Positions 1 through 12,127 of a stretch of 64,000 bases of DNA are shown here, one piece after another. The DNA is taken from positions 1,178,001 to 1,242,000 of the forward strand of contig JAUKTV010000005.1 in assembly GCA_030549205.1 (NCBI GenBank). Direction: 5' to 3'. The DNA is from Apiosordaria backusii (Eukaryota; Ascomycota; Sordariomycetes; Sordariales; Lasiosphaeriaceae). Under the pieces are notes generated by a model. It worked only from the letters and a program-made list of their open reading frames with translations, had not been told where the DNA came from and searched no databases. Position 1 is the stretch's first letter; each line of letters begins with the position of its first letter. Position numbers and translations under genes: made by a program.

Positions 1-397
1 TAAGGTGTGTGAAAGGGTGACTTGTTTAGGCGGTTGAGATTGGTCTGTCGACATCTGCATATGGTCGGGGCTGAATCCCCTGCATGAAGGATGTCGGTGT
101 GATGAGAAATTGACCACTCAAAGCTTGAGATTCATTCACATTCAGCTTCTATCTATTGCGCCCTAACCGCAATAGCCATCTCAAATGAAGCTAGGTAGTT
201 TATTCAATATTGCCGTGGTTTTGCCATGACACCTTTAAGTATTCGGGCTCTCCGACTGAAATGAAAGAGCTGAATAAATAACAAGTATAATTGAAGAAAC
301 AAACCCCCTATGGACTGCGCTGGATCTGTATGCATATCTGTTCTCAAGTCTAATCTTTCCAGGACAACATTGGTCTCTGCGAAGAAAACGAGTCAAT
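1..397. other. Left-edge spacer
   Basis: No coding frame I would trust is visible here. The stretch ends directly at the first gene's ATG, so it should hold that gene's 5' UTR and promoter. I see no clear TATA box. Confidence 0.4.
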
Positions 398-1333
398 ATG
401 GCAGAAGGTATGTTGACCCCCAAGTCTCGTTTAATGTCGAAGCCACTCAGTGACTCCTACTTAACAGCGAAATCAACCATGGTCCCCGACTTCGAGATCA
501 AGTTCCTTCTCGACAACTCCCAGGTTCTCGACCCCGCATCTTTCAAGCCCAACGACTTTCTCCGTTCAGCCTTGACACTTCCCGGCAAACCCATCAGGAT
601 GAACGTTCAGTTCCTTGACACACCTGCAAAAGAAATCTACAATGCAGGGTGGTCCCCTCGTATCCGCAAGATTGAAGGCGAGTCGGGATATGAACTCACT
701 TTCAAGAAGCGATACCCAATCATCGACGACCAAGCCGATGGGGCCATCGACGCCATTGATTTGCTCACCGCTCTTAACCTAGCCAAAGGAGATGGATTCG
801 ATGCTACTGAGACCAAATACGACGCACAAGTGGAGTGGGGATTCGAGAAGCAAACCTTGAGTATCAGTCGCAAGAAGAAAGTCAAGAAGGATTCGGTGGG
901 TAAGAAGGAGATCGGCCTTCCTGATGAGGAAGAGTCTAGAAAGCTGCTTGTTGAGGAGATTCCGGGCAAGTTTGACGACTGGTCATTCCAGCAGTGGGGA
1001 AGGAGCCTCCTTTCTCAAGCCGTGATCTACGGACCTGTCTTGGCTGAGCGGTATGAGGGCACTTGGGAAGGAGTTGAGGTTGATGTTGAGGTGTGGCCTC
1101 TTCGCAGCAAAGACACCGAAACAGGCATGGACAACATTGTTGAGGTTTCTTTCAAGAGTGATAATGGAAATGAGGCTGGAGATAAACACAAGGCTCTCGG
1201 TAAATACTTGGCGGAAAAGGGGTGGCTTGTTCCGCATGACTTGCTGAAGACACAGCTGATCATGGACAGGTATAGTCCTCCGGAATCTGATGGCGATGAA
1301 GAAGTTACTGGAAGCTACACGGATATGGCCTAA
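398..1333 (+). CDS. CYTH-like domain protein, 2 exons
   Basis: Proposed model: exons 398-407 and 468-1333, 291 aa. The first exon is only ATGGCAGAAG, followed by a consensus donor (GTATGT at 408) and the acceptor TTAACAG ending at 467. The protein then starts MAEAKSTMVPDFEIKFLL. The pattern E-I-K-F-L near residue 13, a later VQFLDTP strand, an RIRK pair and LTFKKRY matches the CYTH/triphosphate tunnel fold (adenylate cyclase class IV and thiamine triphosphatase superfamily: ExExK start, then basic and acidic residues on alternate strands). The usual ExExK is degenerate, so activity on a triphosphate substrate is not certain. The intron is 60 nt and stop-free, so an unspliced transcript would read through with 20 extra residues (311 aa). 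Fold call moderate; substrate unknown. Confidence 0.72.
   Translation: MAEGMLTPKSRLMSKPLSDSYLTAKSTMVPDFEIKFLLDNSQVLDPASFKPNDFLRSALTLPGKPIRMNVQFLDTPAKEIYNAGWSPRIRKIEGESGYELTFKKRYPIIDDQADGAIDAIDLLTALNLAKGDGFDATETKYDAQVEWGFEKQTLSISRKKKVKKDSVGKKEIGLPDEEESRKLLVEEIPGKFDDWSFQQWGRSLLSQAVIYGPVLAERYEGTWEGVEVDVEVWPLRSKDTETGMDNIVEVSFKSDNGNEAGDKHKALGKYLAEKGWLVPHDLLKTQLIMDRYSPPESDGDEEVTGSYTDMA
408..467 (+). other. In-frame, stop-free 60-nt intron
   Basis: Donor GTATGT, acceptor ACAG. The length is a multiple of three with no stop codon, so retention keeps the frame. The downstream homology block (DFEIKF) follows the spliced junction closely, which favours splicing. Confidence 0.7.
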
Positions 1334-4300
1334 GCTAGATTTTCATGTAGAAATCAACATGGGGTACCTCAGAAATCTGAAGATCTTTTCTCATAATCAT
1401 CACAGGAGTAATAGGTGCCTTGCTTAATCTCACATTGACCTCTGATTCTCACAAATTTCTTGATGAGATGCGGGAGGTACTACTTTCCCCTATACACCTC
1501 ATACCATCCTTCCACGTGAGCGTCCGGCGTCAATCAAGACCAGCCTCTCTCTTGTTGAGCTAAGGTACTCAAAGTAAAGCCACCATCCGCAAGGCTATAG
1601 TATCAGCCCTACACCGATGAAGGGGTGCATTGAATCGCAGATCCAGACGAATTGGGAAGCCAAGTTGCGGCCTTGTTACTCCCAAAATAGCACATTGTGA
1701 ATCGCATCTGGCTCAAGATTTTCAGCATTTGTGATGGGAGCGCGGGATTCTCCAGTCAATGACATGTGTGGTGGGACGACAACGGTGCTCGTCAACCCAT
1801 GCAACATGCGATACCTGTGAACCTTGGTACCTAGGTACTTGGCCATATCCTGTCTGTGAAACTGGGCTTGCTTCCGAATAATAGCCCCGATCCGGAAGCC
1901 TTTTTTTTACCTTATCTCGGAGCATTTTTCGAACAACGGTGACTCGGAGCAGCTCAACTACCTTACCTGGCCCAATTCTACTATTTCTAATCATGATAGC
2001 TCAATCAATTCAGCATGCTGAATCCGTAATTGGGTAGCGTTAATTTGTAAGGCTTTGTTACAGAAGACAAATGTCATAATGTCATTACTATGGACGTGAT
2101 TCACGCCTTTTACCAAGAGATATCAGTGGTAATTTTGACTCCGTCTCACTCAACCGACAATGGTGGGTGATGTAATACCTGAAATGGTGTCATGCAGACC
2201 CAAAGTCGTGGCGCAGTGCGTGTTCTTCCAATTATCATCCGATATGTCATTTTTTGTCACCAGACCGGAAGCCCCCGAAGCTGCGAAGTTGTGAAATACT
2301 GGGTGTTCGCTGTTTCATGTGATGATTAGCCCGGTGTTATGGGTCAATACAAAACACTACCCCAAGATGTGGTGAGGATGACGACTACCTGTATCGTGTC
2401 ATGTGTCATTCTCTTTGTTCACCCCCTAGGTATCTATCCAGCATTTCAGGAAAACAGAACGCCTCAGAGACGCTTAATACGCTTCTCCACCTCCAACACA
2501 AGCAGGATTATGAGAACAGCAAGCGGCAATTGCCACATGGCCTGGGGTATGGTCTCGGGGGTCTCTTGTACATTGACCTGCCTGCCTACCTTATCTTCCC
2601 TGGTCAAATATCGGGAGATCGGTAAAAAGGGGGAGGCTTCGTCCACGAAGCTATACGAATGTCAGTTCCATAACCGTACCTAGGTAGGTATCCCTAGACA
2701 TTAAACCATATATGGGGATTTTTAGCGACGGGAGCAGCCTTAACTTAAGTTCAAAAATAAACCACCTGGTCAATCTCCGCGATCGACTTCAACTTGACTG
2801 TTTCATTGTGTTCTATCACATTTCCGGCCATCACACCGGTGCCAGGCTGGGCATCGTTACTAATCCACCATCTCAGTCCTCACGCTCGATGTCATCACGG
2901 GCTGGGGGCGCGAACCAGGCACCGACATTTTAAAGCAAACTAAAGAAGCCACCACGATACCTCGATTACCGGCTACCGAACACTTTGACCCCCTGTGCCT
3001 CTCTGTTGCATTCCGCTTTTCCGTATCGGCACCACACCACGAGCTCCCCAGGTTCCCAGATTCCGATCGTTTCAGCCGCAGAATAAACCCCATCAACACC
3101 ATAGGACCCATGCTACGAGAAAACAAGATTTCCGTACCACTGCAGTGCCGCCACGCAATCGATAATAACACCATTTTCCAAGCTGCCTGGACGCGGTTCT
3201 CCATCTTCTCCAGCCACCGCCACCGCCTCCTCATCTGGGTGCCCAAAGCACACAGAATCTAATCTGACATCTCGCGTCATCATCGTCAAATTGATCTTCG
3301 CCATGTTTTCTAGAACCAGCCCTTCTAGAAGACATCTGCGCCAGTTCGTATCGTGCAACACACCACCACGTCCCAAAATCGACCGTCGTAATGGATGGGG
3401 AAATTACCTATCCACCGACTTGGGTGAAATGCCACCATGCTCTTCAAGGTTTCTCTTAACTTCAGAAATTACCTATTCAACATCTATGTACCATTAACCG
3501 CATCATCCAATCTTTAAACCGATCAGTCTTGCGGCACATAAGGTTAGGTACCTAGACAGGACGGGTGTTGGTAGCACCACCCGACCGCCACCACAAAAGC
3601 TTCCGATGATAATGATGTAGATGCTTGCCATCTCCGAACCTCGACGTTCGATCCGTCTCCGAAAGAGACGAAAATAATATTAAGCTTCTTTCCTTCTTCT
3701 CTAACGATCTTAGAATTCTGACCATCTCATCTATCTGTTTCATCGTTGACCCATGGTCAAAAAACAGAAATATTCCGTACCTATCATCATGATGTATTGC
3801 CATGTGGTGATGTTATCTCATGGATCTAATGCCGTGCAAACCACAAATAACCTCTCAAACCGTCTTCGGTAGTTGCTTTCTTGTTGATGATGAGTATACA
3901 AAACAAGCACATACCAAGAGGTATCCTACGCCCTGCCCCAGTCAAACAAGCGACCCTTGGCTCACAGACCACCCCCTTTCTTACCGGCTGACCTCATCTT
4001 GGTGGCCCCCCTTGGCCTGGGGAAGAACAAACCAAGCGAGCGGCGGGTCCGGTGTATCAACCCGGATGGTCTGGTCAAGGTAAGGTACCGTAAGCATGAA
4101 AAAAACGTGGAAGACCAAGCGAACATTAAAACAAGCGGCACAGCCCATAAACCAACCTCACCAGCGAATCAACTGAACGTATCCCCCCGAGGAGTACGAG
4201 ATGGTTCTGAATTAGGACAAGCCACAAGTACGTACACTCTCACAAGCATGATGGCGGGTGCCATCCTCCCTCCCGCCACAGTCATGCATATCATTTCCCA

Positions 4301-4902
4301 CCGGTTGGTAGCACCTCACCTCCCCGGGGGTGTACGTACCTCCAGACCTCCAGAGCTACCCCCTCTGTGCCTCAAAGCTCCCGGTTATCCATGGAAAGGG
4401 GCACTATCTGAGCTAGACCCTTCTGCCACCCCTCCCTCTTTGTCGTCTCGGCAGAACACCCGATCATCGAGACCCCCGGCCCTTTTCCGACCTGATGGGG
4501 CACTGACAGCACGGGCCGATACCTGCATGTGCCTGCTGCCCAGAATCCTGTCGAGTCCAAGATTGTGGAACGACGGATTTCCAAGACAATCGATCAGTAA
4601 TCACCTTGCTCGGCACTTCTGATGGGATATCACACCATCGATACAGATCTATGATTTATACAAGAGGGAAATTGACGGTAAGATAGCCCCGGTGTCAGAG
4701 GTCTTCTTCACTTGCCATCAAGGAAATCTGTCATTTGTAGGTGAAGCTCAAGATATTATATTCCCCAGTAAGGTAGTGTATCAATGCAATGCTCTACCCT
4801 ACACCCCTTAAACTGTATCACGACTCCAATGATGCCCAAAACTCCGTATTGATGATGTTCCAAAACCCATGTGTTCTGTAACCCAAGAAAGAAAATGAAA
4901 CT
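1334..4902. other. Gene-poor spacer, 3.6 kb
   Basis: Only short frames without recognisable domains; the longest (3957-4622, +, 221 codons) is Pro/Ser/Arg-rich with no family look. No cluster of consensus splice sites was found. Several AGGTACCT-like words occur. It lies between the 3' ends of two convergent genes. Confidence 0.5.
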
Positions 4903-6609
4903 TTAACACCCATCCCCAGGCAAATTCTGCAATAACCCCCCCAGCTTTTCCCTCAACAACATCGCCACATTACTCCCTTCCTTCTCAACGCTAGCAGCCA
5001 CAAAGCCATCTGTCATCATCTCCCCATCACCATACATCATCCCCGTTGCAGGCCCACCCAAAAGAACCCCGAGTAAACCCCTCGCTTCCCTCCCGGACAA
5101 CAGTCCATAGTCCATTTCCTCTTCCCCTGCTACTATGCGCATCGAAGTAGAAACACAATACTCCCTCGGCAGTCCAAGTGTCCGCTCTACGCACTCCAAC
5201 TGCCTATCCACCATCTGCGCCAGTAAAGCTGCTCTCTGCCAGTGACTGACCCCCTGGGTTTGAGGGTACTGTGAGCTAAAGGGCTCGTGATGGCCAGGAT
5301 AACCCCTCGAGAGGTCGATAGGCATCGCATGAGCTAGAGCATGCTGCATGTTAATGCTATTGCCACCCCTATTGTTCATATTTGCCTGTCGAGTAGCGGC
5401 AAATGCGGCTTCTAGTAATACATGGCCAAAGATTGCGTCGTAAATCGTGATGAGCTGGAGATAGCACGACACCACCGTCAAAAGGTTGGCGCTGCTGAGC
5501 GGTTGAGTTTGCTTTGCGGTTCCAGTAGATGGAAGTCCTCGCAATGCTGGATCAACAATGGTGGATGATGACGGCGAACTCGCTGCTGTTGATGAACCTG
5601 CAGAGTTGGTCAGGCTATAGGCCTGACTAGGAATCTGGGAAGTATTGGAGGCAGGAGAAGGCCACCTTGACCCGCCATGCACACTGGCAACGCCGTCCTC
5701 CGTGATGCTGGGTGATCTCTTGTGGCTGCTTTGGGGTGTTCCAATCTCGGCAGGCCGGTGGAATAGTTGGGAGATCTCAATCAGGTCACAGGTGCTGCTC
5801 AGGACTGACTCCAAGGGGTCGAAGCCATCGTTAGTCTTGGTGGCTGAAAGGGTGTCGAGGATGCTAAAGTCCCGAGGGAGTGACTTTGCGTGGAGAAGTT
5901 GCTTTGACAGACTTTGTTGTAAGCTTGCCAGTAGAACCCCTGGATCGGATGGGCGAGAAGACTTTGATATTGGGATAGCCTTCGTTGAATAACCGTTTTC
6001 AGGACTCAAACCTTGGACTTGTTGATACTCGGGTGGTGAAGGGTTGGATACAATGGGCACTTGATGTTGCGTTGAGGGATGGATGTGGTGATTGCCGTAT
6101 AATGTATGAGTGTCCATCAGAAGCGTGTTATTTGGAACAGAAAAGTCAAAGCCGTCGATGATACCATGGCTTCCATCTGTCCAAGCAAGAGCCAAGGAGT
6201 TGTCCTCCATAACCAGCGGGTGTTCAGCTCCGTGTTGAGTGTAAGGCCATGAGGCATATAGTGGGTTGCCGCAGGTCATCTGGTCTGCCAGAGGCACGCC
6301 ATGTCCACTGCCTGGTAAAGAAACGAATGGAAGTTGTCTTTGTTCAACATCGCAGAGAGAGGCATTGTTTGCTGCTGCTGCTCTCCTGTGGGCAAGCCTG
6401 CCTGGGGGCTTGGCTGGGCTGGTGAAGCATGGGAATCGAATGCGAAGGCATCTTGTGCATGGAGTGCTGGTGTCGTCCTCCTTCTTGCGTGTGCAGCGGA
6501 GCTTCTGGCTTCGGCATCGATCACAGGCAGATCGTCGCCAGGGAGAATGGCTCCGAGCTTCGGGAAGGACCGCTGCAGACTCGGACATCGGAGTGATGCG
6601 TGACGCCAT
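4903..6609 (-). CDS. Zn(II)2Cys6 transcription factor
   Basis: Single open frame, 568 aa. The N-terminus carries a fungal binuclear zinc cluster with Cys at 29, 32, 39, 51, 54 and 61 (CX2CX6CX11CX2CX6C), preceded by basic residues. It should bind DNA in the nucleus. A long Ser/Pro/Gln-rich middle follows. A C-terminal helical stretch around residue 375 (LLTVVSCYLQLITIYDAIF) resembles the C-terminal region of AflR-type regulators of secondary metabolism. There is no full fungal-specific middle homology domain. The gene lies 2.4 kb beyond the 3' end of the GH3 beta-glucosidase on the same strand. Control of that gene is possible but not shown. No intron is needed. Targets unknown. Confidence 0.88.
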   Translation of the reverse strand: MASRITPMSESAAVLPEARSHSPWRRSACDRCRSQKLRCTRKKEDDTSTPCTRCLRIRFPCFTSPAKPPGRLAHRRAAAANNASLCDVEQRQLPFVSLPGSGHGVPLADQMTCGNPLYASWPYTQHGAEHPLVMEDNSLALAWTDGSHGIIDGFDFSVPNNTLLMDTHTLYGNHHIHPSTQHQVPIVSNPSPPEYQQVQGLSPENGYSTKAIPISKSSRPSDPGVLLASLQQSLSKQLLHAKSLPRDFSILDTLSATKTNDGFDPLESVLSSTCDLIEISQLFHRPAEIGTPQSSHKRSPSITEDGVASVHGGSRWPSPASNTSQIPSQAYSLTNSAGSSTAASSPSSSTIVDPALRGLPSTGTAKQTQPLSSANLLTVVSCYLQLITIYDAIFGHVLLEAAFAATRQANMNNRGGNSINMQHALAHAMPIDLSRGYPGHHEPFSSQYPQTQGVSHWQRAALLAQMVDRQLECVERTLGLPREYCVSTSMRIVAGEEEMDYGLLSGREARGLLGVLLGGPATGMMYGDGEMMTDGFVAASVEKEGSNVAMLLREKLGGLLQNLPGDGC

Positions 6610-9034
6610 TATGAGTGATTGCTCGGTGGGGATTCGGAATCAAACACAGTTGCTGATATCAAGCAGGAAAGGTACCGATTCCGAGTATTGGAGAGGGGTG
6701 GAAGTGATCTCTATATCAAGTCGCTCGAGATGGAGCGGTCTTCTTTTTTGTGGCTCGGTTGGATTGATATTGTTCACCTGCAGGGTGCCTGGACGCGGTC
6801 TGGTGGACCAAAGCATCCTGTTACAGACCCCGGATGGCCTCTTACTCGCTGACGGGAAGAATACATGGCAAGGTAGCTGATGCCATACGTGTAGGGCTCC
6901 GGGGGGAAGGTCTCGCAACGGCACTGTCTGTCTGGCTTGGGCGTAGTGGGGGGTGGGCTCAGGAGTGGGTGGGTGAGATGCATCCTTGAAGGTCAGGCTT
7001 GGCATGTGGACTTGGGTGGGTGTGGGCGTAGATAGCTCGAGTAGCTACCTGACCAGGGTTCGTAGCTTGTCCTGAATATAGCAATGGATGTCAGCATCAA
7101 TCTCTCTCGTCGGCCGTGATGTGCCCTGTGAGTTTCTCTGATCTGGAGACTGGAATCGTGGCTGCCAACTTGCTCATATCAAAAGCATTGATCGCCTTGT
7201 ATCAACGAAGACCGCAATCTTGAAGACGGAGTTTATCATCAAACGTGGGCATAGACTCATGGTAGTGGGGGCGTTTGAACTGCAGAAAACACAAAAGTTA
7301 ATTCTCTGTCACTATAAACAAGCAGGCAAGCCATGTGGCCTAGTCGTAGGGGATATACCAAGTTCAGATGTCGTGGCGATAGCAGCTCGACGACAGGGTA
7401 GTTGTGGTGATTGACCGCGGCAATGGCAATCTCGTGCCGCTCCCTTGCAGCGGCTGGCCTCCCCCACGAGCCGCGAGAGACTCCGAAGAAAAGACGTGAC
7501 CATTCTAGCAAAACAACGACAGATTATTCGAACACTGGGTAAACTTCTGAGAATAAGTCCGGAGAGTTCCTGGGACACGCCGTTCGGGTTGAATCGGGGA
7601 TGCTGGTCAACGGTGTGGTCGACCGGAGTACGGTTGGAGTCGGGCAAAGATTGTTTTTGGAAGTCACCAAGTCAATTGCGGATGCCTAACGCAGCGTGCT
7701 TCCCCAGCTGACTTGGCCAATGGCTTCACCGCACTCGCACCTGGCACGTCAAGCTGCAGCCAATCATGCCATCGGCGGAACTTTGTCTTGGTACCACTGC
7801 TAAAAGACATTGAGGAAGGAATATCCGCCATTCTACAGTATACGGTGCTCTTGAGGGAACGCCGGGAGACGGTGAGGATACGTCTTCGCTTCTTCATCTT
7901 GAAGTACCCTGCAGCATGCGAAGCTCGTCACCACCTATCCTATGCCGTCGTCGACCAATCTCTCGTCCGCTCGAGCGGGCACTAAGACACAAGCTTAAAT
8001 CGTCCCCGGGTATATCGTGCTGCGTAGATGGTTGTAACAGGAAATATCTAATGGCGACCTCGAGGCCGTTGAACAGCTGAGCGAGACTAGATGGTATCAT
8101 GGTACGATGTCACGTCATCTCTATTGAGCCATCACTCAGTAGCAGTTTGTACTCAACACTATGCCAGGACATCGAACCTCTCTCTGTCTTTTCAGGACAA
8201 GATACCGTAGGTACCGATGACCATCACTCCCAATGGCGGGGTATCAACTCACCCTCACTGTCCTCAGCCCTTCTTCCCCCCTAATCCCCCGCACACCCGG
8301 CTTATCTAAGCCCTAACCCTTCTTGGACTCTCTTTTTCTCCATACCTAGTATCCATTGTCCCCAACTCATCAACGGCCAACCCTCATCGACTGAGCAAAG
8401 TCCTGATTAGCGTCTGACAACTCCATGCAAGAAGCATGCAGAATGCAGCCCTCACAGCAAACTATCTCCCGTGATTGGCTGGACCCGGCTCCTTGGCTAA
8501 AATACGGTGTCATTGGGAGGAGGGGGTTCCTGACCGGTTGAGAATTGAAGCTCGTCTTCTCATTGGACAGAAGTTTGATGTCTATAGGCCATGCATATCG
8601 ACATGCCAACTTCAACCAAATTCATAGACTTTGTTCATGATCATGACTTTTGGCTGCGACTCGGGTTCCGCGGATGGTAATGGCACTTTACAACTACCAA
8701 TGATACTGGAATTGGGCAATAATTCCTCCACACAGCCTGCTGTCCACGTAATCAACGACGGTTATGGGAGAAAGTTTGCCCTCTAAGATAAGGTACCGAG
8801 AAGATGACCATTCCAGTTCCCTCAGCTCCCATATCTGGTACCCCCTTACCAATGTATGACCAACATGAGCGGTGGGCCCTTTAGAACCTGAGGTGACCAG
8901 ACATCACGATAGGTAGGCAAGATCAGAATATTCTTCTCAACAATACCATGTTATTCATAGCGCTACAATCATTAAGAAGTATCTCCAGCTTAACACACAT
9001 AACCAACACCCTTTTATCCTTTATCCCTCCGAAC
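6610..9034. other. Spacer between regulator and GH3 gene, 2.4 kb
   Basis: Contains the promoter of the Zn2Cys6 gene (minus strand) and the 3' flank of the GH3 gene. Frames here are short and overlap in all six readings with no domain signal. No RNA gene recognised. Confidence 0.45.
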
Positions 9035-12000
9035 TCACGACAAAACAAGGCTCAACCCCAAGTCTCTACTGCTCCTCCCCACATACGCCCTCTTGGTATA
9101 ATTACTCACCACCCAATCCTGCAAAACCACATCCCAATTGCTCAAGTCTCTCCGTGTCAACACCCCCCTAAACTGCGCCGTCTGACCCGGTTCGATCCTA
9201 AGCTTGCCAAAATCACGCAGCACCACCTTGGGGTCGTCCGGACCACCGAGCGAGACATACAACTGCGGCACCTCGTCGCCGACGATCGAGCCCGTATTAG
9301 TGATATCCGCTGTGATCGTGTACAGAATATCATACAGCGCCGGGTTGCCTCCAGGCGCGTTCTTGCCCGACGACCGAAGAAGCGGCTGCGACGAGTTGTC
9401 TATGGCATGCGGGGGAAGGAACTCCTCAGCTGTCTGTCCAAAATGGGGATCTCCCGAGGCGTTTTTTGGATCGGTCGTGTTGAGGTAGGGGTAGATGTAC
9501 TGGTAGATATAGGGGAACTCGTCACTGGGGAACAAATAGTCGTTCAGGTCTGTCGAGTAGTTTCCAAAGGTGGGCGCAGGTGCTGTCTGGCCGGCCGTTG
9601 GCTTATACGCACCAGCGTTTTTCTTCTGTACCTGGATATTGCTGTATTCAAACGTGGTGTAACTCAAACCATGACCAAACTCGTAGATCACGGAGCTGTT
9701 GGCCTTGTCAAAGTAGCGGTAGTCGATAAAGACACCCTCGGTGAAATCTTGCTGAGGCGCACCATTGCCATTGTTGGGGGTGTAGAGCACATCCGCTCCG
9801 TATCCTTCCCTGGTGGCGCCCCAGGTGAATGGCGAACGGCCAGATGGATTCACCTTGCCGTAGAGAACGTCGGTGATGGAGTTGCCGGACTCCTGTCCCG
9901 GAAGACCAGCCCATAGGATGGCGGTAATATTCGGGCTATCATACCAGTCCGTAATGAGAACTGGGCCGGTAGAGTGGATGACCACAATCGTGTTGCTGCA
10001 CCAGCTGGAGACATTCTTGACCAAGGTGTCGCCATCTCTCCACAGCGTCAGGTTCTTGCGATCACCCATGTTTCCATCAACATTGATGTACCCTTCACCC
10101 GAGTCTGCATTGACAAAGACGATAGCGGTGACATTGTCCTGTGATACCAAAGCCTTGGTCTGGGATGCCGCGTAGTTGGTCAGAATGCTTTCGTAGCGAG
10201 TCCCATCCTTGATGGCCTGAGCTTGAAGTGCAGCATCCGGCGTGACAAGATAAGGGTAGTTGGCAGTGCCTGAACCCCAGCCCATCGCAAGGGTGCCGCT
10301 ATCACAGCCACGATCACCACAGGAGTTGGGTCCATTGGGGTTGGGCCCGGCGTCCTCCCCAATGACTGCCAAAAACTTCGGCTTCTTCAGAGGCAGAGAA
10401 CCAGTGTTCTTGAGAAGGACAGTACCCTTGGCAGCAATCTCACGAATGAGGTTGCCATGGTCGGCTCGAACATCGACATGGTAGTTGATCTGCTGGTATC
10501 CTTCACCCGCCGCCCAATGGATGGGTCCATAAGTGTCGAGGGTCCAGAAACTGAAGTTGATGGGATCCAGTTCAATGCTTTTCTGCACTTTAAAGAAGGC
10601 TGCCATGATACGCATGGCCATATCGTCGATTCGATAAGCAGGAACAGTCCCGTTGAGCACGGCCAGAGTGAGGTTAGTCCCCCAGAAGCTAACACCGGTG
10701 TTGAACTCAGTATCTCCTGGCATCGACATGTCGAGGCCAGCTGCAGCTGCTGATGCACCAGCATGTTGTGCCTGCCAATCACTCATGACGAACCCCTGGA
10801 AGCCCAGCTCATCCTTCAGAAGGCCATTCATGAGCTTGGAGTTTTGGCACCCATACGAGTTGTTGACCTGCTGGTAACTACACATGACAGAACCAACGCC
10901 GGCACGGATGGCATCAGCGAAAGGCCAAAGGTAGAGCTCGTGCATTGTCTTGTCGTCAATGTTCGAGGAGAGGGTCTCGCTGATGTTGAAGCCATAGCCC
11001 CGAGCCTCCCCAACTTGGCGAAAATGCTCTGCCACCAGATTAGCGTTGGGACTTGAACAAACTTGCCGCCTTGTCTTCATGTACCTTGCTCATTGCCAAT
11101 GAAGTGCTTTGCGCAGGCAATCACGCCTGCATCCTGGATCCCCTTGATGGACTCGAACATGCCAATTCCCGTCAACACTGGATCTGGCGAAAAGCCTTCC
11201 CAATTTCTCCCAGCAGCGGGCATTCGACCAAGAGGACCGGCGACTGGTCCAAGGATCACGTTGATGCCTTTACCCCGAGCTTCCTGACCTATCGCATAGC
11301 CTCGGCGGTAGATCAAGCCGCGGTCAAAAGTGGCAGCAGCGGTTTGACCGGAAGGAAAAGCAGAGTTGTAGTCGGAGCCCCGGATTCCCAGGGGAGAGTC
11401 GTGCATGCAAAGACTTCGGAGCCCAAGACGAGGGATGGATCCTACTTGGCCTACACATTGTTCTGAGGCCCAACTATACTAGAATTAGTCGAGCTCTACG
11501 GTACTTCGAGTAGGTGATGTACTGACCCAGTACCCGTCGTTAAGTTGACCTTCTCCAACAATGTCATCTGGGATACAAACTCCCTAGCTTGCTGATATGC
11601 CTCTTCCCATCCATCGGCTTCGGGGTTCATCCATGGCGAAGGATAGACGGGAGGTGAATACTCGAGGGCTCTCTTACTGAGCTGACCATGGTTGTTAGCA
11701 GGTGCGGCTCTTGTAGCAAGAAAGGGTAGCCAGTAGGCTGCATGCTTGAGCTGCATGTTGGTTGCTGATCATGCACGATCAGATCTGAATCAATCTGGGT
11801 AAAGAGATTGTGCAGCGGGTAAGGCAGTGTTCAGGTGAAGTGACGATGATGGGAGCACCACACTGGCCAAAGCTAAACCGTTTGGACAATAGGTAGAAGA
11901 AAGCAAAGCAGGAACAGATCCAGAGCTTGGAGCTCGTACCCGGGGGGGGGGGGTTCTTGAGGAAGACAGCGGAGCCCAGATGGAAAGCTCGTGGCTGTTG

Positions 12001-12127
12001 GGGGGCAGACCTGACTCAACTAAGTGAAGATGCGTACCTTCTGCGGATATTTGGGATATCTGGGCGCTATGCTTGCTGTGGCAAGAGCACTGCTGGCCAG
12101 GGCGGCAACGACAACGCTGAACTTCAT
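9035..12127 (-). CDS. Secreted GH3 beta-glucosidase, 4 exons
   Basis: Proposed exons (minus): 12127-12038, 11681-11527, 11473-11085, 11028-9035; all phases agree, 875 aa. It hydrolyses cellobiose and short beta-glucosides outside the cell. It aligns along its length with Aspergillus BGL1-type enzymes. Signal peptide MKFSVVVAALASSALATA, then a dibasic Lys-Arg (SKR) before ALEYSPP. GH3 N-domain with KHFIGNEQ, nucleophile Asp about 295 in FVMSDW; C-domain with the acid/base Glu in GLPGQESGN; C-terminal fibronectin III-like domain. Intron 1 is long (356 bp), uses GTACGC and has a perfect GCTAAC branch site before GGTCAG. A second in-frame ATG with its own hydrophobic leader lies inside intron 1 (11756), so the N-terminus may vary. 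Frame changes are explained by introns, not frameshifts. Confidence 0.93.
11682..12037 (-). other. GH3 intron 1 with alternative in-frame start
   Basis: This 356-bp intron includes an ATG at 11756 in good context (A at -3) that reads in frame into exon 2. Its leader MQLKHAAYWLPFLATRAAPA also looks like a signal peptide. A run of 12 C (minus strand; 12 G at 11942-11953 on plus) lies in the intron. Confidence 0.55.

Noticed and set aside
3957..4622. 221-codon open frame (+)
   Set aside because: Pro/Arg/Ser-rich with no domain, promoter or splice evidence; likely chance.
8948..9916. 322-codon open frame (+)
   Set aside because: Antisense of the GH3 C-terminal coding region.
9035..11756. Apparent frameshifts in the GH3 gene
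   Set aside because: The two breaks coincide with consensus introns (11474-11526 and 11029-11084), and the joined protein is continuous with the family.
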